DNA from: Leptodactylus fallax
Taxonomy: Eukaryota; Chordata; Amphibia; Anura; Leptodactylidae
Assembly (NCBI GenBank): GCA_947044405.1
Contig: CAMRHE010000323.1
Location: 1,726,501 to 1,790,500 of the forward strand
Direction of reading: 5' to 3'
DNA length: 64,000 bases
The position numbers and the translations under genes are program-made. The notes below the pieces were generated by a model, which was not told where the DNA came from, did no database searches, and was given only the letters and a program-made list of their open reading frames with translations. Below are positions 1 through 10,980 of the stretch, in pieces (positions within the stretch are counted from its first letter, which is position 1; every line of letters starts with the position of its first letter).

Positions 1-1153
1 CATATAATCCTATATATCACAGAGCTCAGCTTCTCTCTATCTATCATATAACCCTATATATCACAGAGCTCAGCTTCTCTCCTCTATCATATAACCCTAT
101 ATATCACAGAGCTCAGCTTCTCTCCTCTATCATATAACCCTATATATCACAGAGCTCAGCTTCTCTCTATCTATCATATAACCCTATATATCACAGAGCT
201 CAGCTTCTCTCCTCTATCATATAACCCTATATTCACAGGAGCCCCCTCACCTATATATCACAGAGCTCAGCTTCTCTCCTCTATCATATAACCTATATAT
301 CACAGAGCTCCGCTTCTCTCTCCTCTATCATATAACCTATATATCACAGAGCTCAGCTTCTCTCCTCTATCATATAACCTATATATCACAGAGCTCAGCT
401 TCTCTCCACTATCATATTACCCTATATATCACAGAGCTCAGCTTCTCTCCTCTATCATATAACTCTATATATCACAGAGCTCAGCTTCTCTCTATCTATC
501 ATATAACCCTATATATCACAGAGCTCAGCTTCTCTCCTCTATCATATAACCTATATATCACAGAGCTCAGCTTCTCTCCTCTGTCATATAACCTATATAT
601 CACAGAGCTCAGCTTCTCTCCCTCTATCATATAACCCTATATATCACAGAACTCAGCTTCTCTCCCTCTATCATATAACCCTATATATCACAGAGCTCAG
701 CTTCTCTCCTCTATCATATAATCCTATATATCACTGAGCTCCGCTTCTCTCCCTCTATCATATAACCCTATATATCACAGAGCTCAGCTTCTCTCCTCTA
801 TCATATAATCCTATATATCACAGAGCTCAGCTTCTCTCCCTCTATCATATAACCCTATATATCACAGAGCTCAGCTTCTCTCCTCTATCATATAACCCAA
901 TATATCACAGAGCTCAGCTTCTCTCCTCTATCATATAACCCTATATATCACAGAGCTCAGCTTCTCTCCTCTATCATATAACCCTATATATCACAGAGCT
1001 CAGCTTCTCTCCTCTATCATATAACCTATATATCACAGAGCTCAGCTTCTCTCCTCTATCATATAACCTATATATCACAGAGCTCAGCTTCTCTCCATCT
1101 ATCATATAACCTATATATCACAGAGCTCAGCTTCTCTCCTCTATCATATCCTA
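1..1153. repeat. 43-bp satellite array, open at left edge
   Basis: About 27 head-to-tail copies of a 41-44 bp unit containing CTATATATCACAGAGCTCAG and a CTTCTCTCCTCTATCATATAA stretch. Units vary by small indels (CCCTCTAT, TCTATCTAT, loss of one or two C in AACCCTATA). One unit near 225-250 is disrupted (CAGGAGCCCCCTCACC). The array starts before the window and stops abruptly near 1150 in unique sequence. No coding frame is conserved between units. Confidence 0.97.
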
Positions 1154-2178
1154 TTCTCAGAGAGCACATTAAAAACCACCTGACAGGGGTTCATGTTAAA
1201 TGTTAAAGTTCATTTTTATCGATACTGAAAGGGTCGGTGTGCCATTGTCTCATTGTCCCAGGTCTCAGTGTAGCTTTTTCTGGAACTTTGTGTTCATTGC
1301 TATCTAAATTAAGCTTAATGCATGATATATATAGAATCCAAAAGGCCAGAGTCTCTTTGAACATCAAGGATCTCGACCACTTCAATCACAAAGGAAAAAC
1401 TCACACGTGTAAGAAAAGATGTTCCAGAATTGTTATTATATGTGGATTACAAGTATAAACAGACATGTCAGTAGAGGTGACCGATCCTCTATGGGAGTGC
1501 TGGAGATAACAAAGTACAGCGATAGCAGAATCCATCTCTACAGTCGGACCTCCACCGATCATGAAGTCACCCCCTATCTTATTTATAGGAGAAAACTCTC
1601 CATGATTTCTTAATATTTGTAAATATATGGCATGTCCATAAAAATAGTGGACATTTAACCGATGGCCATGGTGTTCAGAAATCTCAAAAACTTGAGATTT
1701 GCAAACCCGGATATAGTCTCATCTACTGTTCTTTACTTATACTTCCTTTCCCATTGGCATACACTCTCATCTTTTGTACGTGAGTACTTCTTGACCTACA
1801 AAGCAGAATGTATCACTTAAGCATAAAAAGCTTCACAAATAAAGCGTTATCTAATTTCTAAAGTACAACCTCCACCAACTCAGCGATGTTACTCAACTTT
1901 TCTATTGCGGAAATTTCTTCTCAACATTAAAAGCTAAACCAACACAAAGACATCGTCTCCTCTTCTATTGTAAACCTCATTGAATGGCTGAAGAGTCCTT
2001 ACAAACACTACACGTCCTTTAGGGATTGCATTAAATTTACGGGAGTCGAATACTGGAAGATGCTACTTCACGTTTTACCTCTTAGTGATATGATAAGCCC
2101 TCTTGTGTTACTTTTGTCTGGATTTAGCCGTCTTTTATCCAATTTCTGTATTATTCGAAAATTTTGATGTACTGTGAC
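1154..2178. other. No recognised feature (AT-rich spacer)
   Basis: I see only short open frames with no familiar protein motif, no clear TIR pair and no tandem repeat. It is probably unique or very old repeat-derived DNA. Confidence 0.6.
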
Positions 2179-2412
2179 TAGAGATGAGCGAATCGAAGCT
2201 GATGAAGTGGAATTCGATCCGAATTTCAGGAAATATTCGATTCGCATCGAATCCGGATTTCCTCACGCTTCGTAGTAATGAATCGCATTTTTTCATAAAA
2301 TGGCTACTGCATGTTAGGACATGGGGCAAGGAACTCTGGGAACGCAGGATCACCCACAATGCCATGAGTGCAGCCAATCAGCAGCCAGCCCTGTGATGTC
2401 ACAGCCCTTTAA
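2179..2412 (+). mobile_element. hAT-like MITE fragment, left end TAGAGATGAGCGAATCG
   Basis: It begins with TAGAGATGAGCGAATCG, the same kind of terminus as the 8-bp-TSD elements at 9780, 19859 and 36739. The body (GAATTCGATCCGAATTTCAG, later CAGCCAATCAGCAGCCAGCC and TGTGATGTCACAG) differs from those copies, so this is probably a separate family sharing the terminus. No right terminus is visible and the copy seems truncated near 2412. Confidence 0.6.
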
Positions 2413-2740
2413 CCCCTTTGCAACCGCCCACGGCATTGGGAGCAGGTGTTAGCTATAACTGACAGCTAACACCCTGCTCCATAACCCCCAGCCGAAGCAC
2501 AGCTCCGATCGCAGGTTTTAACCCCTTGGATGCCGCAGTCAAACATGAGATTGGGGGGTGCCGATATTTATCTTCTGCAGCCCGGGTTCTGGCCAGTGAG
2601 CCCGGGCTGCTAGTAGCCCCGAGTACCTGGTTGATCCTGCCCAGAAGTGAGGAAGCCAGTCTATGTGTCTGCATAGGCTGACTTTCTTTATAGACTGCAA
2701 TACATGTGTATTGCAATCCTGAGATTTTTGAGTTTTGCCA
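2413..2740. repeat. Dispersed repeat fragment with hairpins
   Basis: GC-rich for this window. A strong hairpin lies at 2440-2480 (GGTGTTAGCT pairs with AGCTAACACC around a 9-nt loop, extended by GAGCAG/CTGCTC), and a near-palindrome TGCAATACATGTGTATTGCA at 2696-2715. The style matches dispersed frog repeats, but no second copy lies in the window, so the repeat status is inferred. Confidence 0.4.
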
Positions 2741-2745
2741 CTTAT

Positions 2746-3305
2746 GAATCATTATTATACTCTGGGATCTCTGGGAGATGGACTGATACAGTTTGATCAA
2801 AACGTAGACCACGTAGCTAATTTTTCATGTATTTTTAAATTGAGTAGATATTTGCAGTATTGTTTTTGGTGCTAGCAGAGTGCTGTTGCATCTTTTTGTG
2901 TTCATATGTATAAGTGGAGGCCCCAGGCAGACAAAATAAAAATACGCTGATACTCACCTCTCTTGGCATTTGGTCTTCTTTCCCGGTGTTTGGCCTTCAC
3001 TCTCAAGCTCTTGCGACCTTTTCCGGAGTCATCTGTTGTGATTGGGCCTCAGCAATCACATGGGGTGTGCTGACGTCATGGTGTACAGCTTCGAAGCATC
3101 ATGACATTGGTATGCCTCACGATTAGGTGACCTTGGGGCACATGATGATTAGTTGACCTCAGTGGTGACCTGGGGGCACATGATGCCGGTGAAGAGGCTG
3201 GAAAGACTGGACACCCTGGAGAGGAGAGATGAGTATCAGTGGGTTTCTTTGCCTGTACCTTCCCTGAAGACACCCCAGAGTACAATGATAACACTTCTGG
3301 GGAAC
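2746..3305. mobile_element. hAT-A family internal modules without termini
   Basis: It holds the shared internal blocks of the hAT-A copies: ATTATTATACTCTGGG at 2750, AGTGGAGGCCCCAGG near 2915, ATACTCACCTCTC near 2950, GATTGGGCCTCAGCAATCACATGGGG near 3040-3065, TGACGTCATG, and CACCCCAGAGTACAATGATAA at the far end. Neither TIR is present. It is a degraded or rearranged copy. Confidence 0.65.
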
Positions 3306-4061
3306 AGTAATCTATAGACAAACCTCACCAATATTATATATCACTATTTAAGGTTAAACTATCAATGTTTTATTCACTTGAAAACCATACCATACATGTA
3401 TTTTACATATATGATATGGCCAATGGCAGACAGATCCATTTACACCATGTACATTTGGAATTTGGATCCGTCTGGGCCAAAAAAACGTAATTTTCCCTTT
3501 AGGACTACACTGCGGCATGTACTGTAGTCAGGTTCCCTTTAAGAGGATCATAATGTGTAATTTTTGGAGTTCTCCCTTCATTTCTGTATGATAGCGGAGG
3601 ACAGCAGGCTGGTAATGTCAAATGATAAGAGCTCCGACAGTGAAATGAAATACATATTTTACCAGCAGAATCCAGACGCAGACCATTGATTAAACCCGGG
3701 TTATTAAATCATTAATGTCCAGTTCATCTACACTGGGACTCGGTAATGACTCCCACTCCAGCATGCCTGTGAACTCTGACTGCTTAATCTCCTACTATTT
3801 CACATTAGATCGCGGCTGCCTCGGATGCTTAGTCAGGATCTATATGTAATAGTAGCGCGCTAATGTGACCACGATACAAGGCCAACAGTTACCTCTATTA
3901 AAAAAGTAGAATATTGGAGGAAATTTGTTACTTTGTCGGACCGGACTTTCTCCCACCGTATAAAACAAACTGTGATGGGTTAGTTAAAATCAGAGAAGGC
4001 CAGGACCCCCAACTATTTTACAGAAAACATTTTTGGGAGCTGGAAAGTGACTCTAATACAC
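3306..4061. other. No recognised feature
   Basis: Mostly AT-rich sequence without tandem or inverted repeats. A GGTTCCCTTTAAGAGG string near 3530 resembles the TTAA-type MITE ends seen elsewhere, but no partner end was found. Confidence 0.5.
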
Positions 4062-4931
4062 ATCTGCAGCAGTGGCATAACTAGGAATGGCTGGGCCCCC
4101 AGGCGAACATTTGACATGGGGGCCGCCCTCTGGCAACCACCCCCCCCACACAAACCGCATTCCCCACCCTGCACACACTATTAGCACCAACCCCTGCACA
4201 CACTATTATGCACCATAGTGGCCCCTGCACACATTATTATGCCTCATAATGGCCCCTGCACACACTATTATGCCCCATAGTGGCCCCTGCACACACTATT
4301 ATGCAACATAATTGCTCCTGCACACACTATTATGCGACATAATTGCCCCTGCATACAGTATTATGCCCCATAGTGTCCCCTGCACACAGTATTATGCCCC
4401 ATAGTGGCCCCTTCTCATTGTATTATGCCCCATTGTGGACCACCCATGAACAATTATTATACTCTGGCCCCAGAGTATGATGATCGGAGACCCAGGGGAG
4501 GATACAAGCATAAAAAACAATGTTACTTACCTCTCCCTGGCTCCGGCGCACTCCCCGCTACTTTCAGCCTTCTTCAACATGAGCTAGGCATGTGTCATGA
4601 AGCATAATGACGTCGGCCTGGCCCACGGTGACGTCTGGGATGTCACCAAGGAGGCCCAAAGCTTGCTGGAGCGCAGGAGAGGTAAGTAACAGTGTTTTTA
4701 TGTTCCCTCACCTCCCCTGGGCCTCCAATCATTATACTCTGGGGTCGTGAGCAAGAGCAGAGATTGGTAAGTAAATAGGGCCCAATACCTGCTGGTGTTA
4801 CACCAGCAGGTAACAGCCTAAAAAAAAAAAAAAAAAAAAAAACATCAGGGGCCCGCCGAGCTCCCTAATGTCCCGGGCCCTGTAGCAGCCGCTCCCACTG
4901 CTACCACAGTATTTACGCCACTGAGCTGCAG
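4062..4931 (+). mobile_element. hAT-B: complete hAT-like MITE, TIR CAGTGGCRTAACTAG
   Basis: The element proper is 4070-4923 (854 bp). Its left end is CAGTGGCATAACTAGG and its right end TATTTACGCCACTG, an inverted match. It is flanked by ATCTGCAG (4062-4069) and AGCTGCAG (4924-4931), a 7/8 match. An 8-bp TSD with CAGTG-type TIRs is the hAT signature. Inside lie a degenerate ~31-bp minisatellite (about 4165-4440), two copies of the ATTATACTCTGG block (4455, 4730) also found in hAT-A, a TAGGTAAGTAACA-like string near 4680 and an A-run at 4820-4841. No transposase frame: non-autonomous. Confidence 0.85.
4165..4440. repeat. ~31-bp minisatellite inside hAT-B
   Basis: Degenerate repeats of CCCCTGCACACACTATTATG plus CCCCATAGTGG. 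The same array appears in the opposite orientation in the second hAT-B copy (49710-50070), so it belongs to the element, not the locus. Confidence 0.85.
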
Positions 4932-5112
4932 TCTCGCCATAACTACTGAAATTGTCAAAAAAATAAAAATATAATAAAACGTATTAAACAATAATAAATA
5001 TAGAGGTTTATTCACTTTTTTTCTCTTGTGAGCTTAATTTACTTGAGGACCACTTTTCTGTTGACTGCAGCATTTTAGGGGTTAAATGGCCGAGAACAGA
5101 GTTATCCCCATT

Positions 5113-5365
5113 AGGGTCCATGCACATGACCAATGCAGTCAGATGACACTCAGGGTGACATCTATTGGGATTCCGGTTCCATTCCGTTCCGATAACATAG
5201 AGCAGGTCCTATTCTGCTCCATTATCTGTGTTATTGGAACGGAAAGGATCTGGACGCTCCATAGACGTGATGCATCACAGAATGCCCTTGGATGTCACCC
5301 TACGGCATTCCGTGATAAACTCGGCCCCCAACTCAGATGCACACACGATTGTGTGCACGGACCCT
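5113..5365. mobile_element. Short MITE, TIR AGGGTCCATGCACA
   Basis: It starts AGGGTCCATGCACATGA and ends TGTGTGCACGGACCCT, an imperfect inverted pair about 250 bp apart. The interior has a second inverted pairing (TTCCGTTCCGATAACA with TGTTATTGGAACGGAA), so the whole can fold back. The superfamily is not assigned because the TSD is unclear. Confidence 0.7.
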
Positions 5366-6649
5366 AACTCTATCAACTGTATGTTCAGAATCTAGTCCAA
5401 ATCCTAAAATACATTTAGACCCTCTATGCTTCTATTCAGTACAATACCACTTAATGCCCCCCATTTATTAGTGCTGTATCGATAGAAGTGCTCATTGCAG
5501 AAACTGAGTGGGTCCCCTAGGCGTTGACACAGAGAATGGGACGGGGAATCAGACAGCGCTGTTCTCGGTGTAGTGACCAGACCAGAGTATTGCAAATCCT
5601 TGTATTGGAGCTAAGGTGCAGTTACCTAATTCTGCAGATACACAGAGAACAACGTTGCCTGCTTCCTGCTCCATTCTCTGTGTATCAGCTAATCTGTAGG
5701 GGTGCTGGGTGTCAAATCCTCACTCAATAATTTTAGTCTTTAAGTTTCTCCACTATTAAGTCTCTTAAAGAAAAATATTGCCGTATATTACAAAAATTGA
5801 GCCTAAAAAGGATAATGACTTGGTCTTTTTGTTCAAAAAAGTTCCATAAGTATAGAATAGTCTCGGCAATTCTCAACATTCCGTAAAAAATGTGTATAGA
5901 ACCTCTGCTCAGTCTCCAGAGCTGCCATTATGCAAATGTAATAAAATCACTCATACTGGGTATTACAGATGGAGATATACTGGGTGTAGCTTCTCTAGAC
6001 AGATCCCTGAGGGTCCTGAATGGGAACCCCCTATAATTAAGTTTTTTCTGAACCAGACAGTCCCTTTAATATTCCTTCAAATATGTCATAGACGTTATGA
6101 ACACGGCGGAGTGTGCAGCCTGTGTGAAGTTTCTACAGAGTCTCTCTGCAGGTGTGCCGCAGATGGCTGAACTTGCCCCTTGGATAAAGCATGGGTTGCT
6201 GTGTGCTCACTGTACTGTAGCGCAGGCACGTAGCCCAGGGCACAGTCTTTATCCTCATCCAGTTTGGACGTTGAGGACGTTTTCGTCTGATCCCTGAGAA
6301 TTACATCAGTGGTTAACAGAAGGGGAGTATGAACATTGCCTGTGTCAGCAGATACACAAAGGGGATACATCTTTATCTGACACACAAGCCTCTTATTAGG
6401 ACCAAGTTGTTCCAATATGAAAGGTCACCGCGCCGCTACTGCCGTTGTACAAGTAACAAGCGCGACACAAGCTGATCTATTACCGAGAGCCTTGCGAAGG
6501 CCTAAAATACTTCACAGGGCCAGGAGGGTTTCTTTTATATCAAAGTGTGGACCAAGGCAAGGATTATCTGAGACGACTGGACACCTGAAATTGACTTAAC
6601 CCTTTAAGGATGAAGCCTATTTTGGTATCAGGAACCATGGAAAATTTTA
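5366..6649. other. No gene; possible right end of a TTAA MITE at ~6070
   Basis: No protein motif. GAACCAGACAGTCCCTTTAA at 6050-6069 resembles right ends of the TTAA-bounded MITEs (end motif CCCTTTAA), but I could not find its partner. The small frames around 6095-6415 on both strands overlap each other and have no recognisable domains. Confidence 0.45.
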
Positions 6650-6890
6650 GTCTTTTTATTGTCACATTCGGAGAGCCCTAACCTATTCATTTTTCTGTCT
6701 ATATTTGTCAACTCTCCTGAAACGTCCAGTTGTTTCCTACAAAAAGAGATGATCTCCCGGGATCCTAGAAGACTAGACGTATCTTTCCGGATTGGGCAGA
6801 ATGTTCCTGCATCTACTGGATTCCTGGTCATGTTATACCTGACATGGGCGCTTTGTGTGCCAGCCATGTCACTATAAAGGAATGACCAGC
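6650..6890. repeat. Dispersed repeat copy (also at 34190-34390)
   Basis: The stretch from TTGTCAACTCTCCTGAAAC through GATCCTAGAAGACTAGAC, GGGCAGAATG and CTTGGTCATGTTATA-like sequence aligns by eye with 34220-34370 (TTGCCAACTTTCCCGAAACA, GGTCCTGGAAGAGTGGGCAG, GGTCCTGTTATAGGTGACAT). Divergence is high, so it is an old family. Confidence 0.55.
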
Positions 6891-6964
6891 AGATTTTATA
6901 CTGACACCACACAAACGGGTCAAAAAAGGGCTTGGTAAACCCTCAAAAGGTCTGAAGCCTTTTT

Positions 6965-7125
6965 TAGGTTAAAGCCCCACGTTGCAGATTTTGTTGCAGT
7001 TTTCTTGAGCCAAATCCAGGAGTGGATTGAGTAGGAGGTAGAAATATAAAAACTTCCTATATATTTAAGTGAATGGGACTGAGCTGCAATGCCAAGCACA
7101 ACCGACCGATGCTAAGGATGGGTCA
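6965..7125. repeat. Half-copy of the CCACGTTGC MITE
   Basis: TTAAAGCCCCACGTTGCAG followed by a TTGCAGTTTT and GGAGTGGAT block resembles the left half of the MITE at 7221-7429. The right end is missing. Confidence 0.45.
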
Positions 7126-7154
7126 AAAATTGATAAAGCCTGGGAAACCCTTGT

Positions 7155-7216
7155 AAGAGGCCTACTTGTTCACATAGTTGGTACAACTGGAAAAAGACAT
7201 ATATCCATCAAGTTCA
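7155..7216 (-). repeat. Short CR1-like LINE 3' tail
   Basis: On the minus strand it reads TTTGAACTTGATGGATATA, then GTCTTTTTCCAGTTGTACCA and ACTATGTGAAC. This is the 3'-end style also seen at 39695-39872 (+) and 15680-15730 (-). Only the last ~60 bp are present. Confidence 0.55.
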
Positions 7217-7220
7217 AAGC

Positions 7221-7429
7221 CTAAGGCTCCACGTTGCGGAAACGCAGCTTTTTTTGTTGCAGATTTTTTTTGGAGCCAAAGCCAACAATGGCTATAAAAG
7301 GAATGGGAAATATATAGGAATTTCTTATACTTCTATCTTCTGCTGCATCCACTCCTGGCTTTGGCCCAAAAAAAACGCAACAAAATATGCAACAAAAAAA
7401 GCTGCTTTTCCGCAACGCGGGGCCTCAGC
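7221..7429. mobile_element. Foldback MITE, TIR AAGGCTCCACGTTGCGG
   Basis: The left AAGGCTCCACGTTGCGGAAA is mirrored by CCGCAACGCGGGGCCT at the right, with GCAGCTTTTTTTGTTG pairing with CAACAAAAAAAGCTGC just inside. The arms are about 45 bp. It lies directly against the CR1 tail on the left and a TTAA-type MITE on the right. Confidence 0.75.
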
Positions 7430-7722
7430 CTAAAGGGGTTTTCCAGTGTAAATAATTGTCTATTCCTAAAGATCAGACCCAGGCCTCCAACTGATCAGCT
7501 ATATGTTGACACCTGCAACCTCTTCAACACTTACCAAGCACAGCGCCGTACATCATGCAGTGGCTGTACTTGGTGTTGCAGCTCAGCTCATTCATTCAAA
7601 AGGGACAGAGCTGCGATCAGGTCATGGCCTATGAAGTAGAAAAGCCTTCACTTTTGGACCCCCACGGATCTTCATTCATTGGCCTATCCTAAGCATCAAA
7701 AATTCCCAGAAAACCCCTTTAA
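7430..7722. mobile_element. TTAA-type MITE, family GGGGTTNTCCAG
   Basis: It starts TAAAGGGGTTTTCCAGTG (left TTAA mutated to CTAA) and ends AGAAAACCCCTTTAA with TTAA at 7719-7722. The interior has the family blocks ACTGATCAGCT, ACCAAGCACAGCGCC and TTGGTGTTGCAGCTCAGCT, also found at 41395-41893, 43392-43743, 57618-58035 and 60085-60505. TTAA target sites suggest a piggyBac-like mobiliser; that link is inference. Confidence 0.7.
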
Positions 7723-8340
7723 AAAACTATTTATACTATTTTCTATAAGAAATAATCCCTTTACATCCTCTCAGAACAATAAGTTGCAGTCTCCTCGAAT
7801 CTGAGTTTCTTGCCTATAGGATTTCTCATAAGTTTCACAGCCAAACGGTTTTGGCAAAAATACATGACGGCATCTGTCACTTTTGTATAAATTCATTGAA
7901 AAACAAATATCTCATCCCATCTTGGGAGAAAAACAATGCAAAAAAAATGTGCAAACAATAATAGCTTGGCAGTGATGTGTAACAAGTCTCTGTATCCTAT
8001 GCTGGGACGACACCGCACATGGCGGCGTAACTCCGCTATCCGCAGAACTATTGTATTTGATGTTTTGTCAGTTTAATTAAATTGAAAAACCATTATGGAA
8101 TTGTCCGTCAGGATGTTTTGTATGTGCGCGCACTGTCTGCTCTTATATGGAACGTGTTGCTGAATCTCGATCGCCTCCCCACCTGTCATAGGAGGACGAG
8201 CCGTCATGTCGTCTTGTCTGGAGCAGAGCACCTGCTGGATCTCCTTCAGTCAGATGGAAATGGAACGTTCTAGTATAAAAGTCTGAAGACTCCAAGTAAT
8301 GTTGTTGTTTAATGTGCAGTCGGGATTTGATGCAAATCTG
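7723..8340. other. No recognised feature
   Basis: Unique-looking AT-rich DNA. A 63-aa frame at 8082-8273 has no recognisable motif. Confidence 0.55.
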
Positions 8341-8485
8341 TACAATAATAATCTTTATCTACTACAGCGCTGACATATTCTGCAGCCCTGTACAGGGTAA
8401 AGATCATCAGACATAGCAAACTAATATTCCTGCACGAAAAGTAAGGATCCTGTTCACACAAGCTAACAATCTATGAGGAAATAGG
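8341..8485. repeat. Dispersed repeat (CTACAGCGCTGACATATTCTG type)
   Basis: AATAATAATCTTTATCTACTACAGCGCTGACATATTCTGCAGCCCTGTACAGGG is followed by AAGCTAACAATCTATGAGG. A related 'gagcttacaatcta' segment recurs at 50805, 51025 and 51295, which supports a dispersed family of unknown class. Confidence 0.45.
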
Positions 8486-8554
8486 GATGATACAAGATGT
8501 AAAAGGGCTTGTATAATGGTCCAGGCATGCTTTACTGTAAATACAATAGTAGTA

Positions 8555-8640
8555 CCAGGGGCATAACATTACTTGGGGGCCCCTGTAGCAAACCTTGTAA
8601 TGGGGTCCCACTCCTCCATGACCAAGTTAAGCACCAAGTT
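8555..8640 (+). repeat. Left end of the AGGGGCATAAC element
   Basis: CCAGGGGCATAACATTACTT, then GGGGGCCCCTGTAGCAAACC and TTGTAATGGGGTCC. It resembles the hAT-B terminus (CAGTGGCGTAAC) and is partly repeated at 9088-9150 (CCTATAGCAAAACTTGTAAT) and 24237-24300 (AGGTGTAACTTGAAGTTCCT, TTTGTAATGGAGCCCC). It abuts the 31-bp array, which appears to lie inside this element. Confidence 0.55.
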
Positions 8641-9535
8641 CACACACACAGTGATGTCACAGTACAGGGATAATACACACAGTGATGTCACAGTACAGAG
8701 ATAATACACACAGTGATGTCATAGGACAGGGATAACACACACAGTGATGTCACAGTACAGGGATAATACAAACAGTGATGTCACAGTACAGAGATAATAC
8801 ACACAGTGATGTCACAGTACAGGGATAATACACACAGTGATGTCACAGTACAGAGATAATACACACAGTGATGTCACAGTACAGAGATAATACACACAGT
8901 GATGTCACAGTACAGGGATAATTCACACAGTGATGTCACAGTACAGAGATAATACACACAGTGATGTCCTAGGACAGGGATAATACACACAGTGATGTCA
9001 CAGTACAGAGATAATACACACAGTGATGTCAGTACAGGAATAATACACACAGTGATGTCACAGTACATGGATAATATACACAGTGATGTCCCCTATAGCA
9101 AAACTTGTAATGGGGTTCAACTCCTCCATTATCAAGTTAAGCAGCAAGTTCAGAACTTGAAAAGTGTAGTTATTTTGGTCTCCTTTACACACAGGCATAA
9201 CACACATAGTGATCTTACAGTACAGATAATGCACAGTGATGTCACAGTACAGAGATAATACACACAGTGATGTCACAGTACAGGGATAATACACACAGTG
9301 ATGTCACAGTACAGAGATAATACACACAGTGATGTCACAGTACAGATAATACACACAGTGATGTCACAGTACAGGATAATACACACAGTGATGTTGCAGT
9401 ACAGGGATAATGTACACAGTGATGTCATACGACAGGGATAATAAACACAGTGTGAAATCACTGTGTGTATTATGCCTGTACTGTGACATCACTGTGTTTA
9501 TTATCCCTGTACTATGACATCACTGTATTATCTTT
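8637..9535. repeat. 31-bp minisatellite with an orientation switch
   Basis: About 25 copies of a 31-bp unit (ACACAGTGATGTCACAGTAC plus AGGGATAATAC), with GGGATAAT and GAGATAAT alternating in part, giving a loose 62-bp dimer. A non-array piece interrupts it at about 9085-9200. At about 9450-9475 the orientation flips: ATAATAAACACAGTG, then TGAAAT, then CACTGTGTGTATTAT form a hairpin, after which units run inverted to ~9535. Confidence 0.93.
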
Positions 9536-9771
9536 ACTGAATTTCACACTGATTTGAGAACACTGAAAAAAATGAGCATCCTGCTTAGCCTTCCTGCTGT
9601 TTCTGCAAGTGAATCATCACAAAAACTAATTAGCCCAATTATATCTGAGGCTACTTTTCATGCAAACCCACAGTGGAAATCAAGGCTCATCTTCAACTTT
9701 CCAACAGATTCCACAAGGCTGGTTTTTGGAGAGGTAGTTAAGGCAGAAGACCACCTCAAATTCCTATCCAT

Positions 9772-10185
9772 GTTCTTACTAAAGATGGGTGAAGATTTGT
9801 TTTGTCCTGTGTTTGGACAATGTGATCCCTCAGTTCAGTTTAGTCTGAACGTGTCCGGATAGAACTGGAAAGGAAATTATTATACTCTGGAGTCTCTTCA
9901 GTCCCAGGAGTATAATAGGTGGAGGCCCAGGGTGGTGACAAAAGATACAAAAACATTTGTAGTCACTTTCTGTTACCTCTTTTGGGCCTCCTTGTGGTGT
10001 CTGGTGCACTGTGTCTGCTCCTTGAGGTATCCGGAGTTCTTCTGTGACATCATTTACCACAATGCATGTTGCAGTGGCCATTTTAGTTTGCCCAAGAATA
10101 ATCACAAATTATTCAGTTTCATAAAAACTGAACAATTTGGAATATTTGACTCCGGTGAACCGCTTTGCCCATCTCTAATTCTTAC
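9772..10185 (+). mobile_element. hAT-A copy 1: complete 398-bp MITE with TSD
   Basis: The element proper is 9780-10177. It begins TAAAGATGGGTGAAG and ends GCTTTGCCCATCTCTA, whose complement is TAGAGATGGGCAAAGC. It is flanked by GTTCTTAC (9772-9779) and ATTCTTAC (10178-10185), 7 of 8 identical. The interior has ATTATTATACTCTGGAGTCT with an inverted CCAGGAGTATAATA arm, TTTTGGGCCTCCTTG, GTGACATCAT and AACAATTTGGAATATTTG. It lacks the 46-bp minisatellite found in the other two TSD-bearing copies. The 132-aa plus-strand frame across its right part is not a gene. Confidence 0.88.
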
Positions 10186-10980
10186 ATTTGAACTTACCCT
10201 AAGAGAGAGACCATTATGGAGCAGATTCTCCTCTACTTACTGTGTGCAGTCTATGGCAGCTAGTCTGTACCCACCAGCTCAGGGAGAACTGCAAATTACA
10301 GATAGTGTCTGCAGAGGGGAAAACTGTTAAAATTTACAAAATCTATGTCAGATAAATAGTATCACTCATATACTATGATTTATGCAAAGTTTAAAGGTTA
10401 GTTACACTCTACGGCGCTGTCTGCGCATTCAATAACCGTTTGCCACTCTACATAGATGTACAATAGCATCATGTCTTGTATGTAAATAAGTGCAGGCTAC
10501 AATACAATGTAATTGGTTCCTAGAATAAAGCCTGTCGTATGCCCGCACCGAGCCCCTTTCAGAAATAATGCCGTATTGTGCGCCGGCTCCCGCTCGCTAC
10601 CATCTATAATTGTTGCTAAATGCTGACTGCCGTTCACAGAAGGAAAATGACTTTGCTACAAGAAAACAATTGTTACAGATTAGTCTGGTAGATCGGGTAT
10701 AAAAGTTGTACATTATAAGAAAATGTTTCAAAAACTGCAAATAAAGCAATCATCTGAACGCTTGTAACAATGCAGTGGCGGCGTCAGGAGAAAGACGCGG
10801 GATTCATTATTCAATCCTCCCAAGGAGCGCTCACTAAGTGCGACACATGAGAAAAGATTCAATCCTGCGCCTTCTATTATTTGTGAGTTTTAATAAGCAC
10901 TTAAGGTGAGAGGAGAGCGAGGAGTTAAGGCTTATTAAGTGAGATGCAAAGCATGTAACATGGCACCAAAGGCATTTTCC
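10186..10980. other. Repeat-poor stretch, no gene seen
   Basis: No match to any other part of the window, no tandem repeats and no TIRs. It contains balanced-composition strings such as GCGCCGGCTCCCGCTCGCTA and TTGTTGCTAAATGCTGACTG. It could be a slowly evolving non-coding element, but that needs cross-species comparison. Confidence 0.5.

Noticed and set aside
8874..9461. Cys/Val/Tyr-rich repeated frames on both strands
   Set aside because: They are generated by the 31-bp minisatellite and are not conserved as protein.
9932..10330. 132-aa plus-strand frame
   Set aside because: It runs from inside hAT-A copy 1 across its right terminus into the flank and has no transposase motif.
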